From contig NZ_JAJTWU010000003.1 in the NCBI RefSeq assembly GCF_021353265.1, positions 124,001-188,000 on the forward strand: a DNA stretch of 64,000 nucleotides, written 5' to 3'. Under the pieces are notes generated by a model, which saw only the letters and a program-made list of their open reading frames with translations, had not been told where the DNA came from and made no database searches. Origin of the DNA: Pelomonas cellulosilytica (GTDB lineage: Bacteria > Pseudomonadota > Gammaproteobacteria > Burkholderiales > Burkholderiaceae_C). A program made the position numbers and the translations under genes. Within the stretch, counting starts at the first letter, position 1. Each line of letters opens with the position of its first letter. Shown piece after piece: positions 51,666-61,322 of this stretch.

Positions 51666-52991
51666 ATGGGCTTCAAGTGGCGCTTCGAATACAGCCTGCT
51701 GTTGCTCCTGTTGCTCAGCGCGGCCGCCATCCGCTTCTCCGACGACCTGCTGCAGCGGGTGCGCGTCATCGAGCCCGAGGGGGCCTTCGTCACCGAGTCC
51801 ACGTCGGATCGCGTGCACAACAGCGGCAACACCGAGACGCGGCGCGCGCCCGGCCGCGGCTACGACCTGAGGTGCCGGCTGCGCGAGGGTTTCGGCTATC
51901 CCTACTGCGGCATCGTCGTCCGCTTCGACCCCCAGCGCGTGCACGGCATCGACCTCAGCGGCATGCGCCGCCTGCGACTGTGGCTGGACTACGAGGGCCC
52001 AGCGCAGACGGTCAAGATCCACCTGCGCAACGCCAGCCCGCACTACGGGCTGCCGCAGCAGGAGCAGGAGTCGGCCAAGTACAACCATGTCGAGATCACG
52101 ACCGACTCGCTGCGCCACGGCATGGTCGAGCTGGACCTGCGTGACTTCGTCGTCGCCAACTGGTGGATGCAGCAGTTCCGCATGCCGCCCCAGTTCAGCC
52201 GGCCGGAGTTCGACAACATCATCTCGCTGGAAGTCATCACCGGCACCGATGCGCCAATCGGTGACTACCGGCTGGTGCTGCACCGAGTTGAATACGACGT
52301 GCAATACCTGTCCACGGAGCGCTGGTACCTCGCCATCATGAGCATGTGGCTCGTGCTAGCGCTGCTGTACCTGCTGCAGCGCATGGTCCGGCTGAAGGCC
52401 GACGTGAGCCAGCAGCGCCAGCGTTCGCAGGAGTTGTACGAGATCAACCGAGTGCTCGACGCCCGCAGTAAGCAGCTCGTGCAGATGGCCACCACCGATG
52501 CGCTGACAGGCGCATTCAATCGCAAGGGCCTGGAGGACCTGCTGCAGCAAGCCCTCGCCGATTGGCACGGCCATCGGCATCCACTGGGCCTGGTGCTCAT
52601 CGACCTAGACCATTTCAAGGCCGTCAACGACATCCACGGCCATCAGGCGGGCGACCACGTGCTCGCGGGCCTGGCCGAGCTCGTGCGGCAGCACGTACGC
52701 GGGCAGGACGCACTGGGCCGCTGGGGCGGCGAGGAATTCCTGCTCGTCTGCCGCGACACCGGCCTTGTGCAGGCGACGGCGATCGCCGAGAAACTGCGCG
52801 CCCTCATCGCGGGGCACGAGTTCCACGGCGGCCTGCATATCACGGCCAGCTTCGGCGTCGCGGCGCTGGACAGCGAGCGCCCGTTGGACCAGGTCTTCGC
52901 GGCGGCCGATGGGGCGCTCTACCGCGCCAAGGCGGAGGGACGCAATAGCGTCGTCGCCGAGAGCGTCGCGGCATCCCCAACAAGCCGGTGA
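51666..52991 (+). CDS. Membrane diguanylate cyclase (GGDEF)
   Basis: The 441-residue protein makes cyclic di-GMP. It has an N-terminal hydrophobic helix (EYSLLLLLLLSAAAI), a ~200-residue extracytoplasmic beta-rich domain resembling a carbohydrate- or CIA30-like sensor (LRLWLDYEGPAQTVKIHLRN in two parts), and a second helix (LAIMSMWLVLALLYLL). A short coiled coil then leads to a GGDEF domain with an intact active site GGEEF at residues 354-358. RGQD at 345-348 is a proper product-inhibition I-site. The ligand is unknown. Confidence 0.92.
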   Translation: MGFKWRFEYSLLLLLLLSAAAIRFSDDLLQRVRVIEPEGAFVTESTSDRVHNSGNTETRRAPGRGYDLRCRLREGFGYPYCGIVVRFDPQRVHGIDLSGMRRLRLWLDYEGPAQTVKIHLRNASPHYGLPQQEQESAKYNHVEITTDSLRHGMVELDLRDFVVANWWMQQFRMPPQFSRPEFDNIISLEVITGTDAPIGDYRLVLHRVEYDVQYLSTERWYLAIMSMWLVLALLYLLQRMVRLKADVSQQRQRSQELYEINRVLDARSKQLVQMATTDALTGAFNRKGLEDLLQQALADWHGHRHPLGLVLIDLDHFKAVNDIHGHQAGDHVLAGLAELVRQHVRGQDALGRWGGEEFLLVCRDTGLVQATAIAEKLRALIAGHEFHGGLHITASFGVAALDSERPLDQVFAAADGALYRAKAEGRNSVVAESVAASPTSR

Positions 52992-53109
52992 ATCTTCCCG
53001 GCATTGCCGGGCTCCCCAGGCATGCAGTGCGGCCATCATTCGCGCCGCCCCCCAAGCACCGCCCGAAGCGCAATCCGCCGGCCGGTGCCCTTCGCCCCCT
53101 GGAGACCCG

Positions 53110-53907
53110 ATGCCCCACGCACGCCCCGCCACGCCCGTCGTCTGCCTGCACTCCAGCGCCGCCAGCAGCAGGCAATGGCGCCGCCTCGCAGCCGAAAGCG
53201 ACCCGGCCTGGCAGTGGCACATGCCGGACTTCTTCGGCCACGGCAGCCGCCCCGGCTGGCCGGAGCTGATGCCCAGCCGGCTCAGCGTCGAGGCCAACGG
53301 CGTGCTGGCCGGCCTGCCCTTCAACGACACGCAACCCTTCCACCTCGTGGGCCACAGCTACGGCGGCGCCGTGGCCATGCAGATCGCGCTGCAGCAGCCG
53401 CGCCGTGTGCTGTCGCTGACGCTGTACGAGCCCGTAGCCTTCGGCACGCTGCCGACGCTCGGGCCGGGCGAGCCGGCCTGGGAAGAGATCTGCGACGTGG
53501 CCAAGGCACTGGGCACGGTGCTGGACGCCGGCGACGCCGCAGGTGCGGCGCGCGGCTTCTGTGCCTACTGGCACGGCCACGATGTCTGGCCACAGCTTGA
53601 CGAGCCGCAGCGCCAGCGCATCACCGCCGCGATGCCCACCGTGCGCCGGCATTTCGATGCGCTGTTCGTCGCCCGCTGGAGCGACAGCCTGCTGGCCCTG
53701 CTGAACATGCCCGTGCAGCTGCTGTGCGGCACGGCCACGCGGGCCAGCGCGCGCCGCGTGGTCCAGGCCCTTGCCGCCCGGCTGCCCAACGGCCGTCTGC
53801 ACTGGGTGGACGGCGCGGCGCACCTGGCACCGATGACGGAACCGGAGCGCATCAACCGCCTCATCCTGGCCCACCTGCAGCAAGCCCAGCCGGCGCCGGT
53901 GGCCTGA
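53110..53907 (+). CDS. Alpha/beta hydrolase
   Basis: The 265-residue protein has the alpha/beta-hydrolase core: an oxyanion region LHSSAASSRQW, the nucleophile elbow GHSYGG with Ser83, and the C-terminal catalytic His in GAAHLAPMTEPERI. GGAG precedes the ATG by seven bases. No signal peptide is visible. Substrate class cannot be fixed. It converges on the unknown membrane-anchored protein, with 14 bases between stops. Confidence 0.87.
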   Translation: MPHARPATPVVCLHSSAASSRQWRRLAAESDPAWQWHMPDFFGHGSRPGWPELMPSRLSVEANGVLAGLPFNDTQPFHLVGHSYGGAVAMQIALQQPRRVLSLTLYEPVAFGTLPTLGPGEPAWEEICDVAKALGTVLDAGDAAGAARGFCAYWHGHDVWPQLDEPQRQRITAAMPTVRRHFDALFVARWSDSLLALLNMPVQLLCGTATRASARRVVQALAARLPNGRLHWVDGAAHLAPMTEPERINRLILAHLQQAQPAPVA

Positions 53908-53921
53908 GCGTTCTCGTACTT

Positions 53922-55250
53922 TCAGCGCGTCACAGCGGAGGCCTCCGGTGCCGCAGCGTCCAGCACCGGACGGCCACCCTGAGCCCGCCAGGCGGACGAT
54001 AAAGCCTGGTCGTCCGCCCGCTGCGCGGCCATCTCGGCCCGTGCGGCGCCCCACTCGCCCAGCCTGGCCCGGTCACGCACCAGCGCGCGCCACGCCATGC
54101 TCGCGGCACAGGGTGATACACGCTCGAGGCGCTCCGCCTCACGCAGGAAGGCAGCCTGTGTCCAGCCCAGGGTCGCCTCGTAGACGCGGGCCCGCGCCTG
54201 CCACCGAGCCAGGACTGCGGTGTCCGCGGCGGACAGGCGGCGTGCGAGGCTCAGCGCCAGGCCGTGCTCGATGACGGTGTCACCCAGCCACAGCAGCTCG
54301 GCCACGGCCTCGCACCGCCGCCTCGTCGCTGCATCGGTCAACCCGTCCGCACAGGCTTGGGTCAGCGGCGCATAGCCTGCGATGGGCCAGACGGACGCGA
54401 CCCCGATCAACAGCGTCACTTCGGCGTCATGCGCCAGCCCCGGCGTCTCGGTTTGCGGCAGCTCCAGCAGCAGCTGCGTGAACTCGCGTTCGTACATGCG
54501 GCTGAACCGGCCTTCGGCGGCCATGCGCTCCAGCGCGTAGGGCACCAGCGAGCGGCGCTCCGGGCCCTTCGACTCGCGCAACAGCATCAGCCAGGCCTGC
54601 AGATTGGCGGGCTCCAGCCGCGACCATTGCGACACCTGGATGTTGGTGCACTGCCCAGGCGGGCAGGGCCGCAGCAGCGCTAGCACCGTCACCATCGGAT
54701 CGCTGCTGGAGCGCGCCAGCGCCTGCAGACGGGCACTGGCCCCCGTGGCGTCCGCGTCGTCCATGCCGCCCAGATAGTCCGCCACGGCAAGCGAGCGCGG
54801 GTCGCCGCGCCGCCGCAGCGCCGCCACCCAGCGGCGCCGTGCGCCGTCCTCGGCTTCCCTCTGCACCTGCGCACCAACCGTCTCGTTCGCCGCTTCGATG
54901 GCCTCGATGCCGATGCCCCCGGTGCGGGCCTCGAAGCCCGCCATCACCGCATCCCTTTGACGCTGCTGCTCGGCCAGGCCGAAGCCGCACCAGTCGGCTT
55001 TCATGCGCTGCTTCAGCGCTTCGCGCGCCCGGGCTTCTTCCGCGTCGGCCGAGGCGGCCGGCTGCGGTGCGTCCGGTGCGGAACGCACCGCGACCAGCGC
55101 CGCTGAAGCCGATGCCGCTGACGCCGCCGATGCCGCCACACCAGCCAGCGGTACCGCCGGCGCAGCCGGCCGATTCAGCCGCCCGACGCCGAAGCCCACA
55201 GCCGCCACCAGCACGAGCAGCGGCAGCACGAAGAGCCAGCGGCGCTGCAC
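53922..55250 (-). CDS. Membrane-anchored protein of unknown function, third gene of the LytTR operon
   Basis: I start at the GTG at 55250 (VQRRWLF), which has GAGG upstream and lies 10 bases after the response-regulator stop. The 442-residue protein has one N-terminal membrane helix (WLFVLPLLVLVAAVGFGVG), an Ala/Ser/Pro-rich linker and a large, mostly helical extracytoplasmic domain. That domain has several cysteines (DWCGFG, CPPGQC, SPCAAS) which may form disulfides. I do not recognise a family. Co-transcription with the sensor kinase and regulator suggests a linked role. Confidence 0.75.
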   Translation of the reverse strand: MQRRWLFVLPLLVLVAAVGFGVGRLNRPAAPAVPLAGVAASAASAASASAALVAVRSAPDAPQPAASADAEEARAREALKQRMKADWCGFGLAEQQRQRDAVMAGFEARTGGIGIEAIEAANETVGAQVQREAEDGARRRWVAALRRRGDPRSLAVADYLGGMDDADATGASARLQALARSSSDPMVTVLALLRPCPPGQCTNIQVSQWSRLEPANLQAWLMLLRESKGPERRSLVPYALERMAAEGRFSRMYEREFTQLLLELPQTETPGLAHDAEVTLLIGVASVWPIAGYAPLTQACADGLTDAATRRRCEAVAELLWLGDTVIEHGLALSLARRLSAADTAVLARWQARARVYEATLGWTQAAFLREAERLERVSPCAASMAWRALVRDRARLGEWGAARAEMAAQRADDQALSSAWRAQGGRPVLDAAAPEASAVTR

Positions 55251-55260
55251 GCCCCGACCC

Positions 55261-56082
55261 TCAGCGGTTCTGGCCAGCGAGCGCCTCCCGCACGGCCGCC
55301 ACCTGCCGCCGCGACACGGCCAGCCATTCGTCCACATGCACGATGCGCACGGCCCAGCCATCCCCAGCCTCCGCGATGTCGGTCGCATCGGCATCGCCGA
55401 AGATCGTCGGCGCATGCCGCTCCAGCTCACGCACGGCCCAACGGGCCACGAGGGCATTGCGGTGGATGCGCAGGAAGCGCTCGCCCAGCCGCTGCTCAAG
55501 CTCGGACAGCGCCCCGTCCATGACATGGCTCTCGCTGGCCGTTCGCAGCGTCACGTATTTCAGCTCAGCGCGGAAGTACAGCACCTCCGACACCGGCACG
55601 CGCCGGAGCCGCCCGCGGTCGGTCAGCGTGATGAAGTCGGCATCCGGCGCCACCGGCGCGTCGGGGGGCAGCAGCGCAGTGGCCGCGGCGCGATGCGTGA
55701 GCCGCTGGGCCACGCGGGCCAGCGCCGCTTGCAGCCGCTCGCGACGGACCGGCTTGGTCAGGTAGTCGACGGCGTCCAGCTCGAAGGCGCGCAAGGCATG
55801 CATCGCGTGCGCCGTCACGAAGACGATTAGCGGCACGCCGTGGCCCGCGGCAGCGCGGCCGGCGAGGCTCTCGGCGAGCTGCAGGCCGTCGGCGCCAGGC
55901 ATCTGCACATCCAGCAGCACGAGGTCACAGCCATGCTCGCGCAGCCAGGCGGCGGCCTGCGACCCGGTCGCCGCCTCGGCAACCACCTCGCACCTCGGCT
56001 CGTGGATGGCATCGACCAGCCCGCGCAGGCGCAGCCGGGCCAGGGGTTCGTCGTCAACGATGAAGACGCGGAGAGCGGTCAT
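55261..56082 (-). CDS. LytTR-type response regulator (AlgR-like)
   Basis: The 273-residue protein has a receiver domain with the acidic pair in VDDEP, the phosphoacceptor Asp58 (LVLLDVQMPGADG) and TKPV. A LytTR DNA-binding domain follows at about residues 150-270 (EVLYFRAELKYVTLRT, FLRIHRNALVARWAV). The ATG at 56082 overlaps the kinase stop. Gene neighbourhood next to argH matches the algZ-algR arrangement of Pseudomonas, where the pair controls surface functions; the targets here are unknown. Confidence 0.9.
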   Translation of the reverse strand: MTALRVFIVDDEPLARLRLRGLVDAIHEPRCEVVAEAATGSQAAAWLREHGCDLVLLDVQMPGADGLQLAESLAGRAAAGHGVPLIVFVTAHAMHALRAFELDAVDYLTKPVRRERLQAALARVAQRLTHRAAATALLPPDAPVAPDADFITLTDRGRLRRVPVSEVLYFRAELKYVTLRTASESHVMDGALSELEQRLGERFLRIHRNALVARWAVRELERHAPTIFGDADATDIAEAGDGWAVRIVHVDEWLAVSRRQVAAVREALAGQNR

Positions 56083-57170
56083 AGCGGCAGGATGATGCGC
56101 AGGTTGAATCGGGTGTCCGTGGCGTCGATGTCGAAGCGTGCCGCCACGTCGTGCATCAGGTGCAGGCGCTGGCGAACATTGCGCAGCGCCAGCCCGTGAC
56201 CCGGTGTGCAAGCCGGCGCACCGACGCTGTTGCTGATGCGGATCTCCACCTCGGCTCCGCGGCGCTGCGTCGTCACGCTGAGATCGCCGCCGTCGTCGTT
56301 GGGTTCCACGCCATGACGCACGGCGTTCTCCACCAGCGGCTGCAACAGCAGCGGCGGCAGCCGCGCCCGGCCGGCCGCCGGGTCGAGCTGCCAGGTGACC
56401 CGCAACCGCGGCCCGAAGCGGATCTCCTCGATGGCGAGATAGCGCTTCGCCAGCTCCACCTCCTCGGCCAGCGTCACCGACGCGCTGGAGTCGGCCAGTG
56501 CGACGCGGAACAGCTCGGCCAGGTCCTCCAGCACACCCTCGGCGCGGGCCGGGTCGATCTGCACCAGCGCGATGGCACTGTTGAGTGTGTTGAACAGGAA
56601 GTGCGGGCGGATGCGCGACTGCAGTTCGACGAGCTGGGCCAGCGCGTCGGCCGGCTGGCGGATGCGCGCGCGGTGCTTGAGCCAGGCCAGCAGCACGGCC
56701 GCGCCGCTGGCGCCGCTGGCCGCCACGCTGGCGCGTCGCCACCAGGCGGCGGGCTCGTCACTCGTCAGGTTGAGCAACGCGAAGCCCAGCAGCGCCGCGA
56801 CCGCACCCAGGCCCATCAACGCGGCCCACTGGGCCGGCTCGGGCAAGCGCGGCCACAGCCGCTTGCCGGCGCACACCGCCAGCAGCCATGACAGCGCCGA
56901 GCACATCGTCACCACCGTGCCATTGGCCATAAGCAGGCCCCATTGCATGGCATCCCGGGCCACCAGCGCCGTGCCCAGCGCTAGCAAGCCCTGCACGCCC
57001 AGCACGGTGCGCAGCACCAGGCCCACGTGGCAGACATCGAAGGCGCTGGTCGGCTCCAGCGGGCCCGGCGACACCCCCGGCAGCTCCGACGGAGCGGCCT
57101 CTCGCGCGCTCGCGGCGGCGGGCGACGTGGCCGACCACTCGCCGGGATGCTGGGAGACGGACTGGGGCAT
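56079..57170 (-). CDS. LytS-type sensor histidine kinase (AlgZ/FimS-like)
   Basis: The protein of about 363 residues starts at the ATG at 57170. About four hydrophobic segments lie between residues 50 and 165. The His_kinase domain follows with phosphoacceptor His190 in RIRPHFLFNTLNS, and an atypical HATPase region contains LQPLVENAVRHGVEP and GHGLALRNVRQRL. This is the LytS/AlgZ class that partners LytTR regulators. The gene is divergent from argH, with 118 bases between starts. Confidence 0.9.
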   Translation of the reverse strand: MPQSVSQHPGEWSATSPAAASAREAAPSELPGVSPGPLEPTSAFDVCHVGLVLRTVLGVQGLLALGTALVARDAMQWGLLMANGTVVTMCSALSWLLAVCAGKRLWPRLPEPAQWAALMGLGAVAALLGFALLNLTSDEPAAWWRRASVAASGASGAAVLLAWLKHRARIRQPADALAQLVELQSRIRPHFLFNTLNSAIALVQIDPARAEGVLEDLAELFRVALADSSASVTLAEEVELAKRYLAIEEIRFGPRLRVTWQLDPAAGRARLPPLLLQPLVENAVRHGVEPNDDGGDLSVTTQRRGAEVEIRISNSVGAPACTPGHGLALRNVRQRLHLMHDVAARFDIDATDTRFNLRIILPL

Positions 57171-57288
57171 GGCGTGAGGCTCGTTCAGACGATGGCGCTG
57201 GCCGTTGCCGCGAGGCAGACGACCGCGTTCGATAATGGCGGGCTGCGCGCGATTGTGCGCGCCGATTTCCGCCGCGCCCGCCATCGCC

Positions 57289-58686
57289 ATGTCAGACAAC
57301 CAACTCGCCAACAAGTCCCAAGCCTGGTCCGCCCTGTTCTCCGAGCCGATGAGCGACCTCGTCAAGCGCTACACGGCCAGCGTGGGCTTCGACCAGCGCC
57401 TGTGGCGGGCCGACATTACCGGCAGCCTGGCGCATGCCGAGATGCTGGCCGCGCAAGGCATCCTGAGCGCGGAAGATCACGCCGCCATCCAGCGCGGCCT
57501 GAACGAGATCGCCGCCGAAATCGAGGCCGGCCAGTTCGAGTGGAAGCTGGACCTGGAGGACGTGCACCTCAACATCGAGGCCCGGCTGACGGAGCGCGTG
57601 GGCATCGCCGGCAAGCGCTTGCACACGGGCCGCAGCCGTAACGACCAGGTAGCCACCGACGTGAGGCTGTGGCTGCGCGGCGAGATCGACGAGATCGGCG
57701 GGCTCCTGAAGGCGCTGCAGTCGGTGCTCGTCGAAAAAGCCGCCGAGCATGCCGACGTCATCCTGCCGGGCTTCACGCACCTGCAGGTCGCGCAGCCGGT
57801 CAGCTTCGGCCACCACCTGCTGGCCTACGTCGAGATGTTTGCCCGCGATGCCGAGCGGCTGCTGGACGCGCGCAAGCGTGTCAACCGCCTGCCGCTGGGC
57901 GCCGCCGCGCTGGCCGGCACCAGCTACCCGCTGGACCGCGAGCGCGTCGCGAAGACGCTAGGCATGGAGGGCGTGTGCCAGAACAGCCTGGACGCGGTCA
58001 GCGACCGCGACTTCGCGATCGAGTTCAGTGCCGCCGCGTCGCTAGTCATGCTGCACATCTCGCGGCTGTCCGAAGAACTGATCCTGTGGATGAGCCAGAA
58101 CTTCGGCTTCATCGCGCTGCCCGATGCGTTCTGCACCGGCTCGTCGATCATGCCGCAGAAGAAGAACCCCGACGTGCCCGAGCTGGCTCGCGGCAAGACG
58201 GGCCGTGTCGTGGGGCATCTCGTCGGCCTCGTCACGCTGATGAAGGGCCAGCCGCTGGCCTACAACAAGGACAACCAGGAAGACAAGGAACCGCTGTTCG
58301 ACACGGTCGACACGCTGAAGGACACGCTGCGCATCTTTGCCGACATGCTGGCCGGCCTGACCGTCAAGCCCGAGGCCATGCGCGCCGCCGCGCTGAAGGG
58401 TCATGCGACGGCCACCGACCTGGCCGACTACCTCGTCAAGAAGGGCCTGCCCTTCCGCGACGCGCACGAAGTCGTCGCCCATGCGGTGAAGACCGCGACG
58501 CAGCAGGGTGTGGACCTGGCCGCGCTGACGCTGGACCAGCTGAAGGCCTTCGACGCCCGCGTCGAGGCGGACGTGTTCGACGTGCTGTCTCTGGAAGGCT
58601 CGCTGAACGCCCGCAACGTGCTGGGCGGCACGGCGCCGGCGCAGGTGCGCGCCCAGGTGGCCCGCCACCGCGCACGGCTGGCTTGA
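57289..58686 (+). CDS. argH: Argininosuccinate lyase
   Basis: ArgH splits argininosuccinate into arginine and fumarate, the last step of arginine synthesis. The 465-residue protein has [13 protein letters not shown], the second-conserved-region FTHLQVAQP, and the fumarase/lyase signature [11 protein letters not shown] at about residues 284-294. I use the ATG at 57289 ([13 protein letters not shown]), the normal family start; the longer open frame to 57205 is not supported. Confidence 0.97.
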   Translation: MSDNQLANKSQAWSALFSEPMSDLVKRYTASVGFDQRLWRADITGSLAHAEMLAAQGILSAEDHAAIQRGLNEIAAEIEAGQFEWKLDLEDVHLNIEARLTERVGIAGKRLHTGRSRNDQVATDVRLWLRGEIDEIGGLLKALQSVLVEKAAEHADVILPGFTHLQVAQPVSFGHHLLAYVEMFARDAERLLDARKRVNRLPLGAAALAGTSYPLDRERVAKTLGMEGVCQNSLDAVSDRDFAIEFSAAASLVMLHISRLSEELILWMSQNFGFIALPDAFCTGSSIMPQKKNPDVPELARGKTGRVVGHLVGLVTLMKGQPLAYNKDNQEDKEPLFDTVDTLKDTLRIFADMLAGLTVKPEAMRAAALKGHATATDLADYLVKKGLPFRDAHEVVAHAVKTATQQGVDLAALTLDQLKAFDARVEADVFDVLSLEGSLNARNVLGGTAPAQVRAQVARHRARLA

Positions 58687-58731
58687 GCTGGCTCAACGAC
58701 ATCTACCCACCGGCTGCCTAGCATTCGTCAG

Positions 58732-59211
58732 ATGAACACCCTTGCCTGGACCGACAACCTCGTCCTGAACCTGCCGCAGCTGGACACGACGCACCAGGAG
58801 TTCGTCGAGCTGCTGAACGCCTTCGGCGACGCGCTGGACACCGGCGCCGACGCCCTGCCCACCTACCAAGCGCTGCTGACGCACACCGAGGCACACTTCG
58901 CGATGGAAGAGGACTGGATGGCGCGCTGCGGTTTCGAGCCGCAGAACTGCCACGCCAGCCAGCATGCGATGGTGCTCAACGTCATGCGTGAAGCCCTGCG
59001 ATATGCCAACGAGCTGAACGACCGCGAGCCGCTGCGCATCCTGCGCACGGAGCTGGCCGGCTGGTTTCCGCAGCATGCCGAGATGATGGACGCGGCGCTG
59101 GTCTGGACGATGGAGCAGCGCGGCTTCGACCCGGTGACTGGGGAGTGTGGAGAGGTCGTCGCCGCCGAGTCGGCCGGCGCGGGCTGCGGCTCCAGCAGCT
59201 GCGGCCACTGA
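58732..59211 (+). CDS. Bacteriohemerythrin
   Basis: The 159-residue protein is a single hemerythrin domain that binds O2 at a di-iron site. Candidate ligands fit the family pattern: His21, His55, Glu59, His74, His78, His115 and Asp120 (DTTHQEF, HTEAHFAMEE, HASQHAM, WFPQHAEMMD). The unusual part is a short tail with GECGE and GCGSSSCGH, which could bind metal or form disulfides. Roles in O2 delivery or sensing are known for relatives. An intrinsic terminator follows. Confidence 0.92.
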   Translation: MNTLAWTDNLVLNLPQLDTTHQEFVELLNAFGDALDTGADALPTYQALLTHTEAHFAMEEDWMARCGFEPQNCHASQHAMVLNVMREALRYANELNDREPLRILRTELAGWFPQHAEMMDAALVWTMEQRGFDPVTGECGEVVAAESAGAGCGSSSCGH

Positions 59212-59239
59212 GCGCGCACGCGTCGCGCCGATAAAACAG

Positions 59240-59263
59240 GGGCCGCCTTCAGCGGCCCTTTTT
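59240..59263 (+). terminator. Intrinsic terminator after bacteriohemerythrin
   Basis: GGGCCGC (59240-59246) and GCGGCCC (59252-59258) pair around a 5-base loop and are followed by a run of five T residues. The minus strand also has TTTTAT a few bases after the stem, so it may also serve the converging peptidase gene. Confidence 0.85.
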
Positions 59264-59268
59264 GCTGG

Positions 59269-61248
59269 CTACTTCTTCAGGTACTCGAAGAACGCCTCAG
59301 AGTTGGACTCGCGGCCGAGGAAGTCCTTGACCAGCTCAGGCGCGGGCTTCTGCGCGCCCTGCCCCAGCACGGTGTCGCGATAGCGCTTGCCGACGACCGG
59401 GTCGAGCTTGTCAGCCGCAAAGGCCGTGCGCAGGTCCATGGCCACGACGAGGCTCCACAGATAGCCGTAGTAGCCGGCCGCGTAGCCGTCTCCAGCAATG
59501 TGCGCGAAGCCGGCCGGGAACATCGTGCCCGGCACATAGCCCAGCGGCGTGGCGCCTTCCATCTTTGCCCACAGTGCCAGCGGGTCGGGTCGGGCCTGCT
59601 GGTAGAGCGCCAGGTCGAAGCTCGCGTACAGGTGCTGGCGGCCGAACTGCATGCCCTTGCCGTAATGCTTGGCCGCGGTGGCCTGGGCCACCATGTCGTC
59701 GGGCACCGGCTTGCACGTCGGGCAGACATCCTGCATCAGCTTCAGCACGTTCTTGTCGTAGACCCAGTCCTCCAGCATCTGGGACGGCGCCTCGACGAAG
59801 TCATGCACGACCGTCGTGCCCGCCACGCTGACATAACGCGTTCTGGAGAGGTCGGCATGCACCGAATGGCCCAGCTCGTGCAGCAGCGTCTCCACCTCGT
59901 CCAACGTCAGGCCGTTGCGGTCGAAGTTGACGACCAGCGCAGCCGCCGGCGTGCGGTTGATACGCGTCGCGCTGCCCCGCAGCGGCCAGACCGCCGCATG
60001 GTTGTACTTGCCCTCGCGCGGGTAGAGGTCGACATAGAGCTGCGCGATGGGCTTGCCGGTGGCGACGTCGCTGACGACGTAGGTCTGGGCCTCGGGGTGC
60101 CACAGCTTGTTCTCGACGCGCTGGTACTTCACGCCCATCATCTTCTCGATGACGTGCAGCGCGAACTCCAGGCTCGCCTGCGGCGGGAAGTAAGGCCGGA
60201 AGGCGTTCTGGTCGACGGCGTACTTCTGCAGCTTGACGCGCTCGGCGTAGAAGCTGGTGTCCCAACGCTGCACGGTCGTCTGTTCCAGCGGCGTACCCAC
60301 ATGGCGGGCCTTGTCGGCGCGCAGCTCCCGCAGCTCGGCCTTCTCGCGCTCGTTGACGGCGCCCGTCACGGAGTCGAGGAAGCGCGTAGCCGTCGCCGCG
60401 TTCTTCGCCATACGGCGGCGCAGGTTGAAGTCGGCGAAGCTGTCGAAGCCGAACAGCTGCGCGTAGTCGCGGCGCAGCGTGGCCATCTCGCGCAGGATGT
60501 CGATGTTGGCCATGCCGCCCTGGTCGGTCTTGGCGCGCCACATGCGCTCGCGCGCCGACTCGCTCTCGGCCAGACGCATGACGGGCACATAGGTCGGGTA
60601 ATCGACCCCCAGCAGCCGTCGACCCTGGTCGTCGAGCGGAGCCTTCTCCCAGATGGCCGCGGGCACGCCCTTCAGCTCGGCCTCGGCGAACGGCACGCGG
60701 ATGTTCGCGTCGCGGATGTTCTTGCTGAACTGCTGGCCCAGCTCGGTCAGCTTGTCGAGGATCTGCTTGGCGCGCTCGCGCTTGTCCTTGGGCAGCGCCA
60801 CGCCGCTGTCCTCGAACTGGCCCGAGGCCAGGCGCACGAACTCGGCGTCGATGCCGTCCTGCCGGGGCGCCTTCTGCAGCGCGCGGTACAGCGTCTCGTT
60901 CTGGCCCAGCGTGGAGCCGAAGTCGGCCCAGCGCAGCGAGCAGGCCTGCGCCGCGTCGCGGATGGCCTTGTCCGGGTGGACCTGCAGAACGAAGTCGTTG
61001 GGGTTCTGGTGGTCTTCGAGGTAGACGGCCAAGTCGTCCAACGCCGCCAGCCAGCCGGCGTCGACCTTGCGCTTTTCCAGCGTCTGCACCAGGCGCTTGG
61101 CGCCCTTGAGGCCCGCGTCGCACCGCGTCTTGACGTCGGCGACCGATGCATAGGTCGGGAAGTTCGGGGCCGGCAGCTGGGGTTGGGGCTGCGCGGCAGC
61201 GGCAGCGGTCACGGCCAGCGCCGCCAGGGTCATGAGCAGGGGCTTCAT
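59269..61248 (-). CDS. Secreted M3-family zinc metallopeptidase
   Basis: The protein of about 659 residues begins at the ATG at 61248, with AAGGAG five bases upstream. A signal peptide (MKPLLMTLAALAVTAAAAA) suggests export, unlike cytoplasmic OpdA/Dcp forms. The mature protein is a thimet-oligopeptidase-like M3 peptidase with the zinc motif HELGH at 457-461 and a downstream Glu in VEAPSQMLEDW. It probably cleaves short peptides in the periplasm. It converges on the hemerythrin gene. Confidence 0.92.
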   Translation of the reverse strand: MKPLLMTLAALAVTAAAAAQPQPQLPAPNFPTYASVADVKTRCDAGLKGAKRLVQTLEKRKVDAGWLAALDDLAVYLEDHQNPNDFVLQVHPDKAIRDAAQACSLRWADFGSTLGQNETLYRALQKAPRQDGIDAEFVRLASGQFEDSGVALPKDKRERAKQILDKLTELGQQFSKNIRDANIRVPFAEAELKGVPAAIWEKAPLDDQGRRLLGVDYPTYVPVMRLAESESARERMWRAKTDQGGMANIDILREMATLRRDYAQLFGFDSFADFNLRRRMAKNAATATRFLDSVTGAVNEREKAELRELRADKARHVGTPLEQTTVQRWDTSFYAERVKLQKYAVDQNAFRPYFPPQASLEFALHVIEKMMGVKYQRVENKLWHPEAQTYVVSDVATGKPIAQLYVDLYPREGKYNHAAVWPLRGSATRINRTPAAALVVNFDRNGLTLDEVETLLHELGHSVHADLSRTRYVSVAGTTVVHDFVEAPSQMLEDWVYDKNVLKLMQDVCPTCKPVPDDMVAQATAAKHYGKGMQFGRQHLYASFDLALYQQARPDPLALWAKMEGATPLGYVPGTMFPAGFAHIAGDGYAAGYYGYLWSLVVAMDLRTAFAADKLDPVVGKRYRDTVLGQGAQKPAPELVKDFLGRESNSEAFFEYLKK

Positions 61249-61322
61249 CGGGTCTCCTTGTGGGAACCCGGCATTCTGGCGCGGGCGCCGCATCCAGCCA
61301 TTCGGCATGGGCCGCCCCGCGA

